The position numbers were made by a program, and so were the translations under genes. From M3007 sp035299505 (lineage in GTDB: Bacteria; Bacteroidota; Bacteroidia; Chitinophagales; Saprospiraceae), in the NCBI GenBank assembly GCA_035299505.1, contig DATGWL010000085.1:1-64000 (forward strand): a stretch of DNA of 64,000 bases, given 5' to 3'. The notes under the pieces are model-generated. The model saw only the letters and a program-made list of their open reading frames with translations. It searched no databases and had not been told where the DNA came from. The number at the start of each line of letters is the position of its first letter. Position 1 is the first letter of the stretch. This document shows, one piece after another, positions 43,603-52,651 of this stretch.

Positions 43603-45327
43603 TTAGTGTTGAATCTCAAACTTTTGCATGTAAATGCTTCCGGACTCATCCTGTACTCTGGCAATAAAAATACCGGCAGGTAAATGGCTAATATCAAGGC
43701 TTCCACCATTTGAAATGGTTGCCATTGCACTAATGCCGCCCCAAATAGGATAAATTTGAACATCAAGTAGAGGCGACGCCACCGGAAGTGTTAACTGAAC
43801 CTGATGAACTGCCGGGTTTGGATAAATGGACAGTCCATTTTGTGAGACGGATGAGTTGCTGAATTTTGTTCCAACAGACTCGGATGTCAGTTTAACAATC
43901 CAAATATCATCCTCCCCGTGTAGTAATCCGCTAACATCGCCATTATTTGACCGTGTATACCCAACAAATAAGTAACCGCCATCATCTGTTACAAGTATAT
44001 CTTGAATGACGTCTTTATTACTACCTCCAAATGTAATGGACCATTGGATGTCATAATTTTCATCCAATTTTAGGAGCCATCCATCCCTATCCCCTTTGTT
44101 TTGGGTAATATCGCCATTTGCGGAGGATGAGAATCCTCCAAATACCAGGCCTCCATCGGGGGTTGGCTTGTAGACATCTAAAAAGTCCTCCGAACTCCCA
44201 CCAATTGTTTTTCCCCACAAAATATTTCCTTGAATATCAAATTTTACTATCCAAACATCCTGGTATCCATGATTTCCTGTTATATCCCCATCATTTGATG
44301 TGGTGTGTCCTGTGAGAAGCAATCCACCGTCTTCAGTTTGATCCAAGGAACCCGGGTTGTCTTGTTGGGTTCCTCCAATTGCTTTTTCCCATTCTAATTG
44401 ACCATCTGAAGAGAGTTTTACCATCCAGATATCTTTTAAACCATGGTGCCCGGAAACATCCAGATCATTTGATCTGGTACTACCCGCAATCACGAAACCT
44501 CCATCGCTCACCTGAATTACTTGATTAACCGACTCATCCTGACTTCCACCAAGCACTTTTTTCCATTGAATGATACCAAAACTTGATAACTTCAGAATCC
44601 ATATATCATCTTCACCATGGTTTTCACCAACCTGGCCATCCGTTGATTTGGAAACTCCTGCTAAAATATATCCGCCGTCTGAAGTTTGGATAGTGTAATT
44701 GGCTTGATCATAATCGGATCCACCAAAAGTTCTTTTCCATTGAGTATCCCCGTCAGGTTTTAATTTTATAATAAAGAAATCGCTGTTGCCATAGTTAACC
44801 AAAATATCACCGTCAGTTGATTGAACTCCTCCCGAAATTACATAACTTCCATCGGTTGTTTGCATGAAGTTATTCATATTGTCATAATACGAGCCTCCAA
44901 TACAACGCTGCCAGTCTATACCAAGGGTGTCGTCCAAAGTAACAACCCATCCATCAGTAGACCCATGATGCCCTGCTACATCGCCGTCTGAGGAATAGGT
45001 TGTACCCAGCATAAAATACCCACCTCCAGTTTTTAGCCCAATTTTGGGTTGATTTTCATTGTTAGATCCTCCGATCAAACGTTGTTTTTGAATGGTACCG
45101 TTTTCAGCTAATTTAGTTACTACCCAATCAAAGTCGCCGTGGCTTCCCGGCAGCTCCATTCCCAGGCTACTGCCGGTAACCATATATCCACCATCTAAGG
45201 TTGGCTTAACTTCATATGCACCGTCAATGTTAACTCCTCCTAAAAGATGTTGCCATTCTATCGTTGGCTGCGCAATAAGATTCGACGAAACCAGGAAAAA
45301 AACGAAAATGAAAGTTGAGATCTTCAT
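43603..45327 (-). CDS. Secreted repeat protein with T9SS sorting domain
   Basis: This 574-aa protein has a signal peptide (MKISTFIFVFFLVSSNLIAQ) and about nine ~50-residue repeats carrying W...GGS..D, DGGYxxxGxT, SNDGDVxGxHG and DIWIVKL segments; such repeats usually form beta-propellers. A T9SS tail follows (LSIYPNPAVHQVQLTLP to the C-terminus). Repeats have similar spacing but differ in sequence, so it is an old, divergent array. Role unknown; extracellular. Confidence 0.85.
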   Translation of the reverse strand: MKISTFIFVFFLVSSNLIAQPTIEWQHLLGGVNIDGAYEVKPTLDGGYMVTGSSLGMELPGSHGDFDWVVTKLAENGTIQKQRLIGGSNNENQPKIGLKTGGGYFMLGTTYSSDGDVAGHHGSTDGWVVTLDDTLGIDWQRCIGGSYYDNMNNFMQTTDGSYVISGGVQSTDGDILVNYGNSDFFIIKLKPDGDTQWKRTFGGSDYDQANYTIQTSDGGYILAGVSKSTDGQVGENHGEDDIWILKLSSFGIIQWKKVLGGSQDESVNQVIQVSDGGFVIAGSTRSNDLDVSGHHGLKDIWMVKLSSDGQLEWEKAIGGTQQDNPGSLDQTEDGGLLLTGHTTSNDGDITGNHGYQDVWIVKFDIQGNILWGKTIGGSSEDFLDVYKPTPDGGLVFGGFSSSANGDITQNKGDRDGWLLKLDENYDIQWSITFGGSNKDVIQDILVTDDGGYLFVGYTRSNNGDVSGLLHGEDDIWIVKLTSESVGTKFSNSSVSQNGLSIYPNPAVHQVQLTLPVASPLLDVQIYPIWGGISAMATISNGGSLDISHLPAGIFIARVQDESGSIYMQKFEIQH

Positions 45328-45557
45328 ATGTGCTAATTTTTGAAATGATTAGCAAATGTGTATCAGTTAGAAGATTCGAGAAAAGGACAATTTTTTAGCA
45401 TTCCACCGGCGCGAACGGAGCTGAGATATTCAAAGAAGTCTAAAAATAGAGTTCCTGATAAGTATAATTACCTGAATTATTGGACTAATAGGCTATGTCC
45501 CTCCGGATAATGGGCAAAGAAGTATCTGATTTTTACTAAAACAGACCTGTGAACGAC

Positions 45558-47024
45558 CTACTTTTTCATGTTTCGCACTTTTTCCAGAAGCCATAAACTA
45601 TCAACGATCCTATTCTGGGTCTTGATCCGATTTTCAAGTTGGATCGATCTGTGCTTATCATCCGGCTTTGAAAGTGCTAGTTGTCGCAATATCTTGGTAA
45701 ATTTCAGGTTGGACTCCTTTTCTAAATTTGACATGGATTTAGTCACCGTTCGTTCTAGATACTTTCTGAAAGCGTCAATTTTATATAAAAGCAGGTCTGA
45801 TTGGAGTTCATACAGGTTCATCAACTCCAATCTGCGGGTTATCAGCATAAGAAATGGAGCAGTAGTATGAAATGGCAAATAAGCCATGGAGGTTTCGTAT
45901 TGTTTATCAGCAAAGAAATACATAGCCAGACAATAATGATAGTGATCAATAGCGGAATCTGTTGTTAGGATAAGATCCTTATGCTTATCAATAAAGGCTT
46001 TCGTCCACTCTTTTTTATTTATTTTGAGTGCAATTTTTATAATATTCAGCATTGCATATGGATGTATAAAACCGTTATGATATAAATATCCTTTTTCCAG
46101 GTTTTCTTTATGGATATGGTGTAGTGCCTCATAAAGAGTAAGTTTCTCATCCTCGTTTTCTGCAAGATTGGCTCGTAAAGTGCAAATGTTTCGCAGGTAT
46201 GTGTGGAGTTCACGTATGGTTTCATTGGTTAAAAATTGTTCCCGGGCTTTTAGAAACTGCAGAAAATACTCGAAATCCTGTTTGGTTGGGTTATTGTGTA
46301 AAAACAAGACCTGGATCTTTCTGCGAATGGCTAGCAATGGACTTTGGGCTTCATAAACATCAAAATAGGTTGGGAAATCAAGGCCCAATGCAGAAATATT
46401 GATTTTAGTTTCATGCATAACCTCTCCCTGCAACAGCAATCTATTCAGGAGTTCAACGCGCTCTGTGAAATAAAAAAAATCAAGCTGTTGAATGGTATCT
46501 GGTATAGACAAATCGTTTTTCCAGGTATTAACCATGCTTTTCCATTCATGTTCTTCTCTGTATACCAGATATTGAAAATGGTATCGTTCTGTTGACTCGA
46601 GTGATTGGATTTGTATTTCAGCCTTAAGTTTTTGCATCTGGCGCTCATATAACCCATCCAAACTTTTAGCTCTTAACATGCTGATAAAATCCAGGTCTCG
46701 TTGTAAGCTATTATCCTCCCTGTTATAATAACGGGTTGCCAAGAAATGCTCTAATGTTTCCCTTAATTTTATGGTGATTTTCTCCAAACGCGAAGCAGAA
46801 AATGGTTTTTCCGGAAACAGGTATGCATGCAATTTGGCCTTTTCCAGGGTTTGATTGGTCTGCCCCGATTTTCCAGTGGTTTCCATTAGGAAGTCAAAAT
46901 ACCGTGATAAAAGTGTAGCATTTGTTTCCGGAACGAAGAATGGACTTTTTATAAAAAGCCTGAAAGAAGATCTTTCTTCCGGGGTAAACTTCCCTGCGAT
47001 TTCCAGTACTTTGGACGTTGCCAT
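45558..47024 (-). CDS. Unrecognised 488-aa helical protein
   Basis: I recognise no family with confidence. It has no signal peptide or membrane helix and is predicted almost wholly alpha-helical, rich in Leu/Lys/Glu/Tyr. The N-terminal block FTPEERSSFRLFIKSPFF resembles a motif I recall at the start of other large hypothetical proteins of Saprospiria. Repeated helix pairs in the middle (for example YLYHNGFIHPYAMLNIIKIALKINKKEWTKAFIDKHKDL) suggest TPR-like solenoid structure. It is monocistronic and divergent from the beta-helix gene at 47093. No function proposed. Confidence 0.75.
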   Translation of the reverse strand: MATSKVLEIAGKFTPEERSSFRLFIKSPFFVPETNATLLSRYFDFLMETTGKSGQTNQTLEKAKLHAYLFPEKPFSASRLEKITIKLRETLEHFLATRYYNREDNSLQRDLDFISMLRAKSLDGLYERQMQKLKAEIQIQSLESTERYHFQYLVYREEHEWKSMVNTWKNDLSIPDTIQQLDFFYFTERVELLNRLLLQGEVMHETKINISALGLDFPTYFDVYEAQSPLLAIRRKIQVLFLHNNPTKQDFEYFLQFLKAREQFLTNETIRELHTYLRNICTLRANLAENEDEKLTLYEALHHIHKENLEKGYLYHNGFIHPYAMLNIIKIALKINKKEWTKAFIDKHKDLILTTDSAIDHYHYCLAMYFFADKQYETSMAYLPFHTTAPFLMLITRRLELMNLYELQSDLLLYKIDAFRKYLERTVTKSMSNLEKESNLKFTKILRQLALSKPDDKHRSIQLENRIKTQNRIVDSLWLLEKVRNMKK

Positions 47025-47092
47025 TTGTAGGTAGTTAATTTGATTTCTGATTTATTATGCTTACCCTATTTTTGGCCAAAAGTAAACTAAAT

Positions 47093-48274
47093 ATGCAACG
47101 ACTGATTTTGAGCGTGTATCTGATCTGTTTATCTAATTCGCTCAGCGCCCAACCCGAACTGGAAAAACTCTTCCAAACCCAGCTCATCATGGCCGAAGAC
47201 GGCTCCTCTGTGCAGTTTCCGGAAGGTAAATTTTACTTGTCCAATACCCTGTGGCTGGATGGTAAAAAGAACATCTCACTGCGCGGCGCAGGCCAGGGCA
47301 AAACCATCCTGTCTTTTATTAATCAAAAACAGGGGGCTGAAGGCATCAAGGTCACCAATGCACAAAACATTGTAATTGAACAACTTACTGTTGAAGATGC
47401 CAAAGGCGACCTCATCAAAACCCAGCAGGTAAAGGGATTGGTGCTTCGCGATGTAACCGCTCAATGGACCGGCAAACCCAAGCCCAGTAACGGCTCCTAC
47501 GCACTTTACCCGGTGCAATGCAGCCAGGTGCGTATTGAACGCTGCACCGCCATTGGCGCCTCAGATGCCGGCATTTATGTAGGACAATCGGATTCCGTCT
47601 GGGTAACCGATTGTGTGGCCAAATGGAACGTGGCAGGTATCGAAATTGAAAACACCACTAATGCCTGGGTTTGGAAAAACAAGGCTTTTGATAATACCGG
47701 AGGCATTCTGGTGTTTGATTTGCCAGACCTGCCCAAAAAGCGCGGCGGGCATGTTAAGGTTTACGACAACCTCGTGACCCGAAACAACTTCCGCAATTTT
47801 GCCCCTCCCGGAAACATTGTGGGTAAGGTGCCACCTGGCACCGGCGTTATGATCCTGGCCACCAATGACGTGGAGGTATACAACAACAAAATCTGGGAAA
47901 ACAAAACCGCATCCACAGCAATTGTGAGCTACTTCATTGCAGAAACACCCATTAAAGACAAGGATTACAACCCTTATCCATCCCAGATTTATATTCACGA
48001 CAACCTGTATTCCATGGGCAAAAGAATGCCTACCTGGAAGAGTAAACTGGGATTCATCTTTTGGTGGAAATTTGGCAAAAGGGTGCCTCATATCCTGTAC
48101 GATGGCATTCAAAACCCGGATTGGGTGGATGCGGATGGCGAGTTGAAGCAGGGATATGAAATTTGCATTCAAAACAATGAAAACGGCACTTTCGCCAATA
48201 TCCGCGCCGACAAGCTGGGATTGTTTAAAGGAAAAATCAGCAAAGACCGCAAACCTTATGATTGCAAGTTATAA
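47093..48274 (+). CDS. Secreted parallel beta-helix protein (TIGR03805/SO2931-like)
   Basis: This 393-aa protein has a signal peptide (MQRLILSVYLICLSNSLSAQ). A Pectate-lyase-3-like start (SSVQFPEGKFYLSNTLWLDGKKNISLRGAGQGKTIL) is followed by about nine beta-helix rungs (VRIERCTAIGASDAGIYVGQSDSVWVTDCVAKWNVAGIEIENTTNAWVWKN). No T9SS tail. In Shewanella a similar beta-helix protein is encoded next to a diheme cytochrome. Here the cytochrome gene overlaps its last 17 bases, so the two are translationally coupled. Function unknown; cell-surface or periplasmic. Confidence 0.85.
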   Translation: MQRLILSVYLICLSNSLSAQPELEKLFQTQLIMAEDGSSVQFPEGKFYLSNTLWLDGKKNISLRGAGQGKTILSFINQKQGAEGIKVTNAQNIVIEQLTVEDAKGDLIKTQQVKGLVLRDVTAQWTGKPKPSNGSYALYPVQCSQVRIERCTAIGASDAGIYVGQSDSVWVTDCVAKWNVAGIEIENTTNAWVWKNKAFDNTGGILVFDLPDLPKKRGGHVKVYDNLVTRNNFRNFAPPGNIVGKVPPGTGVMILATNDVEVYNNKIWENKTASTAIVSYFIAETPIKDKDYNPYPSQIYIHDNLYSMGKRMPTWKSKLGFIFWWKFGKRVPHILYDGIQNPDWVDADGELKQGYEICIQNNENGTFANIRADKLGLFKGKISKDRKPYDCKL

Positions 48275-49295
48275 AACCGGCTTAGTCCTGCTGATCTGTG
48301 GATTCCTGATATGTCAGGCATTTTTGCCCGATTCTGTACCTGCGCCTAAAATGCAGCTATCTTCCTATGGATTTTTCCAGGGGCCTCTGGCTGATTTGAA
48401 GCCGGCTAATGGAGTTTTTCCTTATGAAGTAAATGCCCCGCTTTTCAGCGATTATGCGGAAAAGGCCCGGTTCATTTATCTGCCGGAAGGCGCCCGGCTC
48501 GGCTATCATCCGGATGGTTCGTTCGATTTTCCGGATGGTGCGGTTATTATCAAAAACTTCTATTACTGGAAGGATGTCAGGCAGCCCGGAATGGGTCGTA
48601 AAATATTGGAAACCAGACTGTTACTCAAAGAAAATGGCGCCTGGAAAGCGCTTGAATACTTGTGGGACGACAGTCAGACAGAGGCTGTGCTGGAGGTGGC
48701 GGGCGCCAGTTTTCCGCATCAATGGGTAGACGCCAGAGGTAAAAAACAAGAGATCACGTATATCGCCCCCAACCTGAACCAATGCAAAGGATGCCATTCC
48801 TACGATGGCGCATTTGTACCCATTGGGGTTACTGCCCGTCAGTTAAACCGGATAGAACAGGGTGAAAATCAGTTGCTTCGCTGGCAGCGGGAGGGACGCC
48901 TGCAATTGCCCGATGGCTTTATGCCGGAAAAAGCTCCCAGGCTGGCCGATTACCGCCTGCCCGAAACCGAACTCAACGCCGCCGCCAGGGGCTACCTGGA
49001 TGGCAACTGTGCCCATTGTCACAACCCGCATGGCCCGGCCAGCACCAGCGGTATGTTTTTGGAGTATAACCAGACAGAACCCGAGCGCATAGGTATTGGC
49101 AAGCCCCCGGTAGCGGCAGGGCGGGGTAGCGGTAGTCGCAAATACGGTATTGTGCCGGGAAAACCTCAGGAAAGCATCCTGCTGTTTCGGATGGAAAGTG
49201 ATGATCCGGGAATTCGTATGCCGGAATTAGGCAGGCAACTACCACATGCCGAAGGCATTGCGCTGATTAAAAACTGGATAAAAAACATGGAATAA
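48258..49295 (+). CDS. Diheme c-type cytochrome (TIGR03806/SO2930-like)
   Basis: This 345-aa protein has an N-terminal signal/anchor (LVLLICGFLICQAFLP). Two CxxCH heme sites are visible: CKGCH (about residue 178) and CAHCH (about 256). Conserved context includes APLFSDYAEKARFIYLPEG, FPHQWVDARGK and IRMPELGRQLPHAEGIALI. This matches the SO2930/HNE_0200-type diheme family known to pair with a beta-helix protein. Start ATG at 48258, within the preceding gene. The redox partner is not known. Confidence 0.85.
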   Translation: MIASYKTGLVLLICGFLICQAFLPDSVPAPKMQLSSYGFFQGPLADLKPANGVFPYEVNAPLFSDYAEKARFIYLPEGARLGYHPDGSFDFPDGAVIIKNFYYWKDVRQPGMGRKILETRLLLKENGAWKALEYLWDDSQTEAVLEVAGASFPHQWVDARGKKQEITYIAPNLNQCKGCHSYDGAFVPIGVTARQLNRIEQGENQLLRWQREGRLQLPDGFMPEKAPRLADYRLPETELNAAARGYLDGNCAHCHNPHGPASTSGMFLEYNQTEPERIGIGKPPVAAGRGSGSRKYGIVPGKPQESILLFRMESDDPGIRMPELGRQLPHAEGIALIKNWIKNME

Positions 49296-49503
49296 TATCC
49301 AATGTCCAATATCCAATGTCCATCCCGAGTACTCGGGACCAAGTGGTGCGGGTGCTTGGCGTCAGCACAACTGCTGGGCATTACTCGCCTGAATGGTGAG
49401 ACTTCATGATTCCCTTTCGCCATTCAGGCGAAAACAACCATACAGTTGTGCTGACGCCAAGCACCCGCACCACTTGGTCTCGAGTACTCAGATAGACATT
49501 GGA
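49296..49503. repeat. Nested palindromic element, copy A
   Basis: From outside in: AATATCC/AATGTCC heptamers, the palindrome TCCCGAGTACTCGGGA (49323-49338) with an imperfect partner GAGTACTC at 49481, a perfect 35-bp inverted repeat (49339-49373 with 49443-49477, starting CCAAGTGGTGCGGG), and an inner pair CGCCTGAATGG/CCATTCAGGCG (49386-49440). 136 bases (49308-49443) are identical to 50031-50166. No open frame and no transposase. Confidence 0.9.
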
Positions 49504-49513
49504 CCTTTTTACT

Positions 49514-49960
49514 ATGAATTACTTAAATTTAGTTTTCCTGATATTGTTGACTGCTTGCAGTGGTAATTCTGGAAAATTACCCGCCTATAAGGAGGAAACT
49601 CATAGCCTTGATACTGTTCAGGTGTATTTGGATTTTTATTTTGTAAATCGGGACATTCAACTGAAGGATACATGTACTGGTAAAAGATCGTTTTTGAGCA
49701 CTGATATCAGGGTAAAACAAATGGAAAAGTATGTTTTCATTTGCGTTCTTGTTCCGGATACCTGTCTGCTACAAGGAGAAACAGATATTATAAATACGTT
49801 GGAATACAATCCACAGGGCGAAATTCGTGCTGTAAAATCAGGTACCTTCTCATTTGATGATCCATCTTCTTTTTTCCAGCATAAGGAGCATTTTGATAGT
49901 ATTTTGCACCAGGAGCCAGTACTTTCCTCATTTTTGAGAAAGCATATGACTGGAAAGTAA
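49514..49960 (+). CDS. Small putative lipoprotein between two palindromic elements
   Basis: This 148-aa protein has the lipoprotein signal MNYLNLVFLILLTAC. The mature part (TVQVYLDFYFVNRDIQLKD, YVFICVLVPDTCLLQGETDI, GTFSFDDPSSFFQHKEHFDSIL) gives no family I recognise. It is more A/T-rich than its neighbours. It lies exactly between two direct copies of the palindromic element, so it may have been acquired or moved with them. Function unknown. Confidence 0.65.
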   Translation: MNYLNLVFLILLTACSGNSGKLPAYKEETHSLDTVQVYLDFYFVNRDIQLKDTCTGKRSFLSTDIRVKQMEKYVFICVLVPDTCLLQGETDIINTLEYNPQGEIRAVKSGTFSFDDPSSFFQHKEHFDSILHQEPVLSSFLRKHMTGK

Positions 49961-50002
49961 TTATGTAGATGGTTGATACGTCAAACAAATGCAGGCACAA
50001 CA

Positions 50003-50247
50003 AATATCCAATATCCAATATCCAATATCCAATATCCAATGTCCATCCCGAGTACTCGGGACCAAGTGGTGCGGGTGCTTGGCGTCAGCACAACTGCTGG
50101 GCATTACTCGCCTGAATGGTGAGACTTCATGATTCCCTTTCGCCATTCAGGCGAAAACAACCATACGAATGTGCTGACGCCAAGCACCCGCACCACTTGG
50201 ATATTGGATATTGGATATTGGATATTGGACATTGGATATTGGATATT
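50003..50247. repeat. Nested palindromic element, copy B
   Basis: Five AATATCC heptamers plus AATGTCC (50003-50044) are mirrored on the right by four GGATATT, one GGACATT and two GGATATT (50199-50247). Between them are TCCCGAGTACTCGGGA, a 31-bp perfect inverted repeat and the inner CGCCTGAATGG/CCATTCAGGCG pair. The whole 245-bp unit is one large palindrome. This copy has lost a few bases of the innermost stem that copy A keeps. Confidence 0.92.
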
Positions 50248-50257
50248 AAAAAAACGA

Positions 50258-50283
50258 GCCCGGCGGATCTGTATCCGCCGGGC
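50258..50283 (-). terminator. Terminator of the sigma/anti-sigma operon
   Basis: GCCCGGCGGAT pairs with ATCCGCCGGGC across a 4-nt loop. On the minus strand it is followed by a run of Ts, 36 nt beyond the anti-sigma gene stop. Confidence 0.85.
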
Positions 50284-50318
50284 TTCATCCTTACTGCTAA
50301 AAATGTTTCTTTTGGGCC

Positions 50319-50834
50319 TTATTGCTGCTTGTGTTTATTGGCCTCTGTAGTGTTAGGAGGCAGGGTTGTTTTACTTCCCGGAAGCGGTTGCGCAGCGTTA
50401 TCTGATGACTTGCTTGCGGGAGCGGCGTTATTTTCTGGCTTGGCGGCCGGTTTGGCCGTGTTGGTCCTGGCTTTTGTTTCAGTAGATACTTTAGGCGCAG
50501 TATCCGCTGCTTCACCAGTGGTATTGACAGTATTTACTGGCGCAGTTACAGGTTGCTCAGTACCGGTTGGCTGAACATTTTGCGGCTCAGTTGGAGTCGG
50601 CCTTGAGGAAAACCAGTACACTCCGGCCACAATCAGAACCGCCATAGAGGCCAGCAGTACGATTGAACTTAAGCTCCATCCTTGTTTCGGAGCCGCCTGT
50701 ATGTTGTGCTGTATGTTTTGCCAAACACGATCAGAAGGCTTGTCCCATCCGGAAGACGCCGGTGTGTCCGGCATCTGCTCAAAAGTTTTGCGGAACAGAT
50801 CGTCAATCGGATTTGGTTGCTGTTGCTCAGTCAT
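50319..50834 (-). CDS. Putative anti-sigma factor, single-pass membrane protein
   Basis: This 171-aa protein has a cytoplasmic N-terminal part (~1-55, with DLFRKTFEQMPDTPASSGWDKPSDRVWQNI), one membrane helix at ~56-76 (IVLLASMAVLIVAGVYWF) and a disordered Pro/Thr/Ala/Asn-rich periplasmic tail. Its start overlaps the ECF sigma gene stop by 8 bases, the usual sign of a cognate sigma/anti-sigma pair. It lacks the zinc-binding HxxxCxxC motif of ZAS-type anti-sigmas, so the function is inferred from position and topology. Confidence 0.75.
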   Translation of the reverse strand: MTEQQQPNPIDDLFRKTFEQMPDTPASSGWDKPSDRVWQNIQHNIQAAPKQGWSLSSIVLLASMAVLIVAGVYWFSSRPTPTEPQNVQPTGTEQPVTAPVNTVNTTGEAADTAPKVSTETKARTNTAKPAAKPENNAAPASKSSDNAAQPLPGSKTTLPPNTTEANKHKQQ

Positions 50835-51390
50835 GGGTGGTATGGTTGATTTTGAAAGATTTGTCCAGGATTTTCTTCAGAAACTCCCGGGCTTTATAAA
50901 GTTGACTTTTACTGGTGCCAATGCTGATGCCCAGTTGTTCCGCGATTTCCTCGTGGCTGAATCCTTCAATGGCGTAAAAGTTGAATACTGTTCTGTATCC
51001 GGGCGGCAGTTTTTGCAGATAAGACATCAGTGTTTCTGCGTCGAGATTAGAAGCAAAATCCTCCTCTGTGTGGAATTTGCTTTCAAATACGTTGAAATCT
51101 GGCACGTCCTTCACAAAATCTCTTTGCTTGCGCAAGTGACTCAGCGCCGTATTCACCATAATCCGGCGAATCCAGCCGCCCAGCGCACCATCGCCCCGAA
51201 ATTGTGCCATATCGCGGTAAACACGCACAAATCCGTCCTGCAACATATCTTCCGCCTCTGCTCGGTCTTTGGCATACCGTAATAGTATCCGGAACATCGG
51301 TACACTATACTGATGATATAGAGCCGATTGATGTGCCGAACTCCCTTTTAGGATTCCGCTGACTAGTTCCTGATCGCTGAATTGATGCAT
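50827..51390 (-). CDS. ECF-type RNA polymerase sigma factor
   Basis: This 187-aa sigma factor has region 2 with the DAEDMLQDGFVRVYRDMAQF block (as RAEAEDMLQ) and WIRRIMVNTALSHLR, and region 4 with LPPGYRTVFNFYAIEGFSHEEIAEQLGISIGTSKSQLYKARE as the helix-turn-helix. There is no C-terminal extension. The ATG at 51390 (MHQFSDQEL) matches family N-termini; the frame remains open to 51567 but with unlike sequence. It overlaps the anti-sigma gene. Confidence 0.92.
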   Translation of the reverse strand: MHQFSDQELVSGILKGSSAHQSALYHQYSVPMFRILLRYAKDRAEAEDMLQDGFVRVYRDMAQFRGDGALGGWIRRIMVNTALSHLRKQRDFVKDVPDFNVFESKFHTEEDFASNLDAETLMSYLQKLPPGYRTVFNFYAIEGFSHEEIAEQLGISIGTSKSQLYKAREFLKKILDKSFKINHTTHD

Positions 51391-51592
51391 GTTGGTTTGA
51401 ACAAAATGTTTGGTGTGGTTTGTGAGATTTCGGTTGCCCGGGTTGCAAAAAAAAACAATTTTTTTTCCCCGACGGGCAGATAACGACAAAGGAAAGGGTT
51501 CTATTGGCTCCGGCAGTAAACCAGGTCCATTCATATATCGCAAAAACAAAGCCATTTGTCCATGCACTTACCGTGGTTTATGAAGCTGTGCC

Positions 51593-51600
51593 TATTTTTG
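51593..51600 (+). promoter_or_regulatory. -7-like element before the TIGR04222-like gene
   Basis: TATTTTTG matches TAnnTTTG, 27 bp before the ATG at 51627. No TTTG lies at a normal distance upstream. Confidence 0.45.
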
Positions 51601-51626
51601 TACAAACCCAGTCCAACTTTTCAACC

Positions 51627-52628
51627 ATGAATACCACACCTCAGCTGTCGGCAGCAGAAATCAAAACCCTGGAGGAGCCTCAAACGGAACAAGTGAGGCA
51701 GGCTCTTTCGCTTTTTCTGAAAGAACTGATTCTACTTGGCTGGGTTAACACCAAAAGAGGTAAACGCCCGCTTCACTCGGCTTTTGGCTGGTTCGTGCTC
51801 TTTACGATCATCATACTGTGTATCTATTTCTTTATTGGCATAATACTGGCGATTTTCCTGGCCATTTACGCCTGGGAAGCCAAAAAAGACCAAACATTGC
51901 TGTTTGTCAGTGCCGAGGGCGAACAAAAGCTAAACCAAACCGGCAAAGAAACTCCGGCTCTGGTTCAGATGCTTAAAACCGTGGCCAATGCCCGCCCAAA
52001 TGACATGGACCACTGCACCAGTCAGGAATGGCGCAAACACCTGGCCCTGTACTACCCCAATAATGCGAGCTTCCATAAGGAATTTTTGCTGGCAGGCCTG
52101 ATGAGTAAAGGACTTGTTGAAATGGATGCCAATCAGCAACCCAAACGCACGGCCGCTGGCGATGCAGTCCTGTACAAAGCCAAAACAGCCATCGAAAAAG
52201 GCCAGGAATTACCAGCTTTGTTGCGGGAGGGCTCACCTTCGGCAGCAGCTATGGCAGCCCAATTGAGCGGCCTGGTGTTGTTGATTCCGGGTATTGAAGG
52301 CTATTTCGGACAACTGTTCCAACATACAGGCTACCTGGATTCAGATCTGTTGGAACAGGAAAAACAGCGCCTCGGACAAGGTACTGATGGCGGTTCTGAT
52401 AGTGGCGGTTCTACTTCAGACGACACCCGGGATGACCACGATGCCGAGGGCAGTATGGATAATGGCAGCGATTGGCAAAACGATGCTGATTTTCTGGATG
52501 GCATTGATGCTGATACCGGCGATTCAGGCATTGGATCAGATGCCGGCGGTGGCGACAGCGGCGATGGCGGCGACGGAGGAGGAGATGGCGGTTGCAGTGG
52601 CTGCGGTGGTTGTGGTGGCGGTGACTAA
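51627..52628 (+). CDS. TIGR04222-like protein with Gly/Cys-rich tail
   Basis: This 333-aa protein has a central membrane helix (~43-68, LFTIIILCIYFFIGIILAIFLAIYAW), a soluble helical region, and an Asp/Ser/Gly-rich stretch from ~250. The last ~30 residues are almost only Gly, Asp and Cys, ending CSGCGGCGGGD. I recall the TIGR04222 family as having such low-complexity tails, sometimes beside a glycine-rich-domain-like protein, as here. The tail might bind metal or be modified; unproven. It overlaps nothing, and the next gene starts 23 nt later. Confidence 0.72.
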   Translation: MNTTPQLSAAEIKTLEEPQTEQVRQALSLFLKELILLGWVNTKRGKRPLHSAFGWFVLFTIIILCIYFFIGIILAIFLAIYAWEAKKDQTLLFVSAEGEQKLNQTGKETPALVQMLKTVANARPNDMDHCTSQEWRKHLALYYPNNASFHKEFLLAGLMSKGLVEMDANQQPKRTAAGDAVLYKAKTAIEKGQELPALLREGSPSAAAMAAQLSGLVLLIPGIEGYFGQLFQHTGYLDSDLLEQEKQRLGQGTDGGSDSGGSTSDDTRDDHDAEGSMDNGSDWQNDADFLDGIDADTGDSGIGSDAGGGDSGDGGDGGGDGGCSGCGGCGGGD

Positions 52629-52651
52629 TACAAGCGTTAAACCTATACCTG

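Noticed and set aside
49296..50247. Composite transposon carrying the lipoprotein gene
   Set aside because: There is no transposase and no flanking target duplication that I can see; the repeats are described only as palindromic elements.
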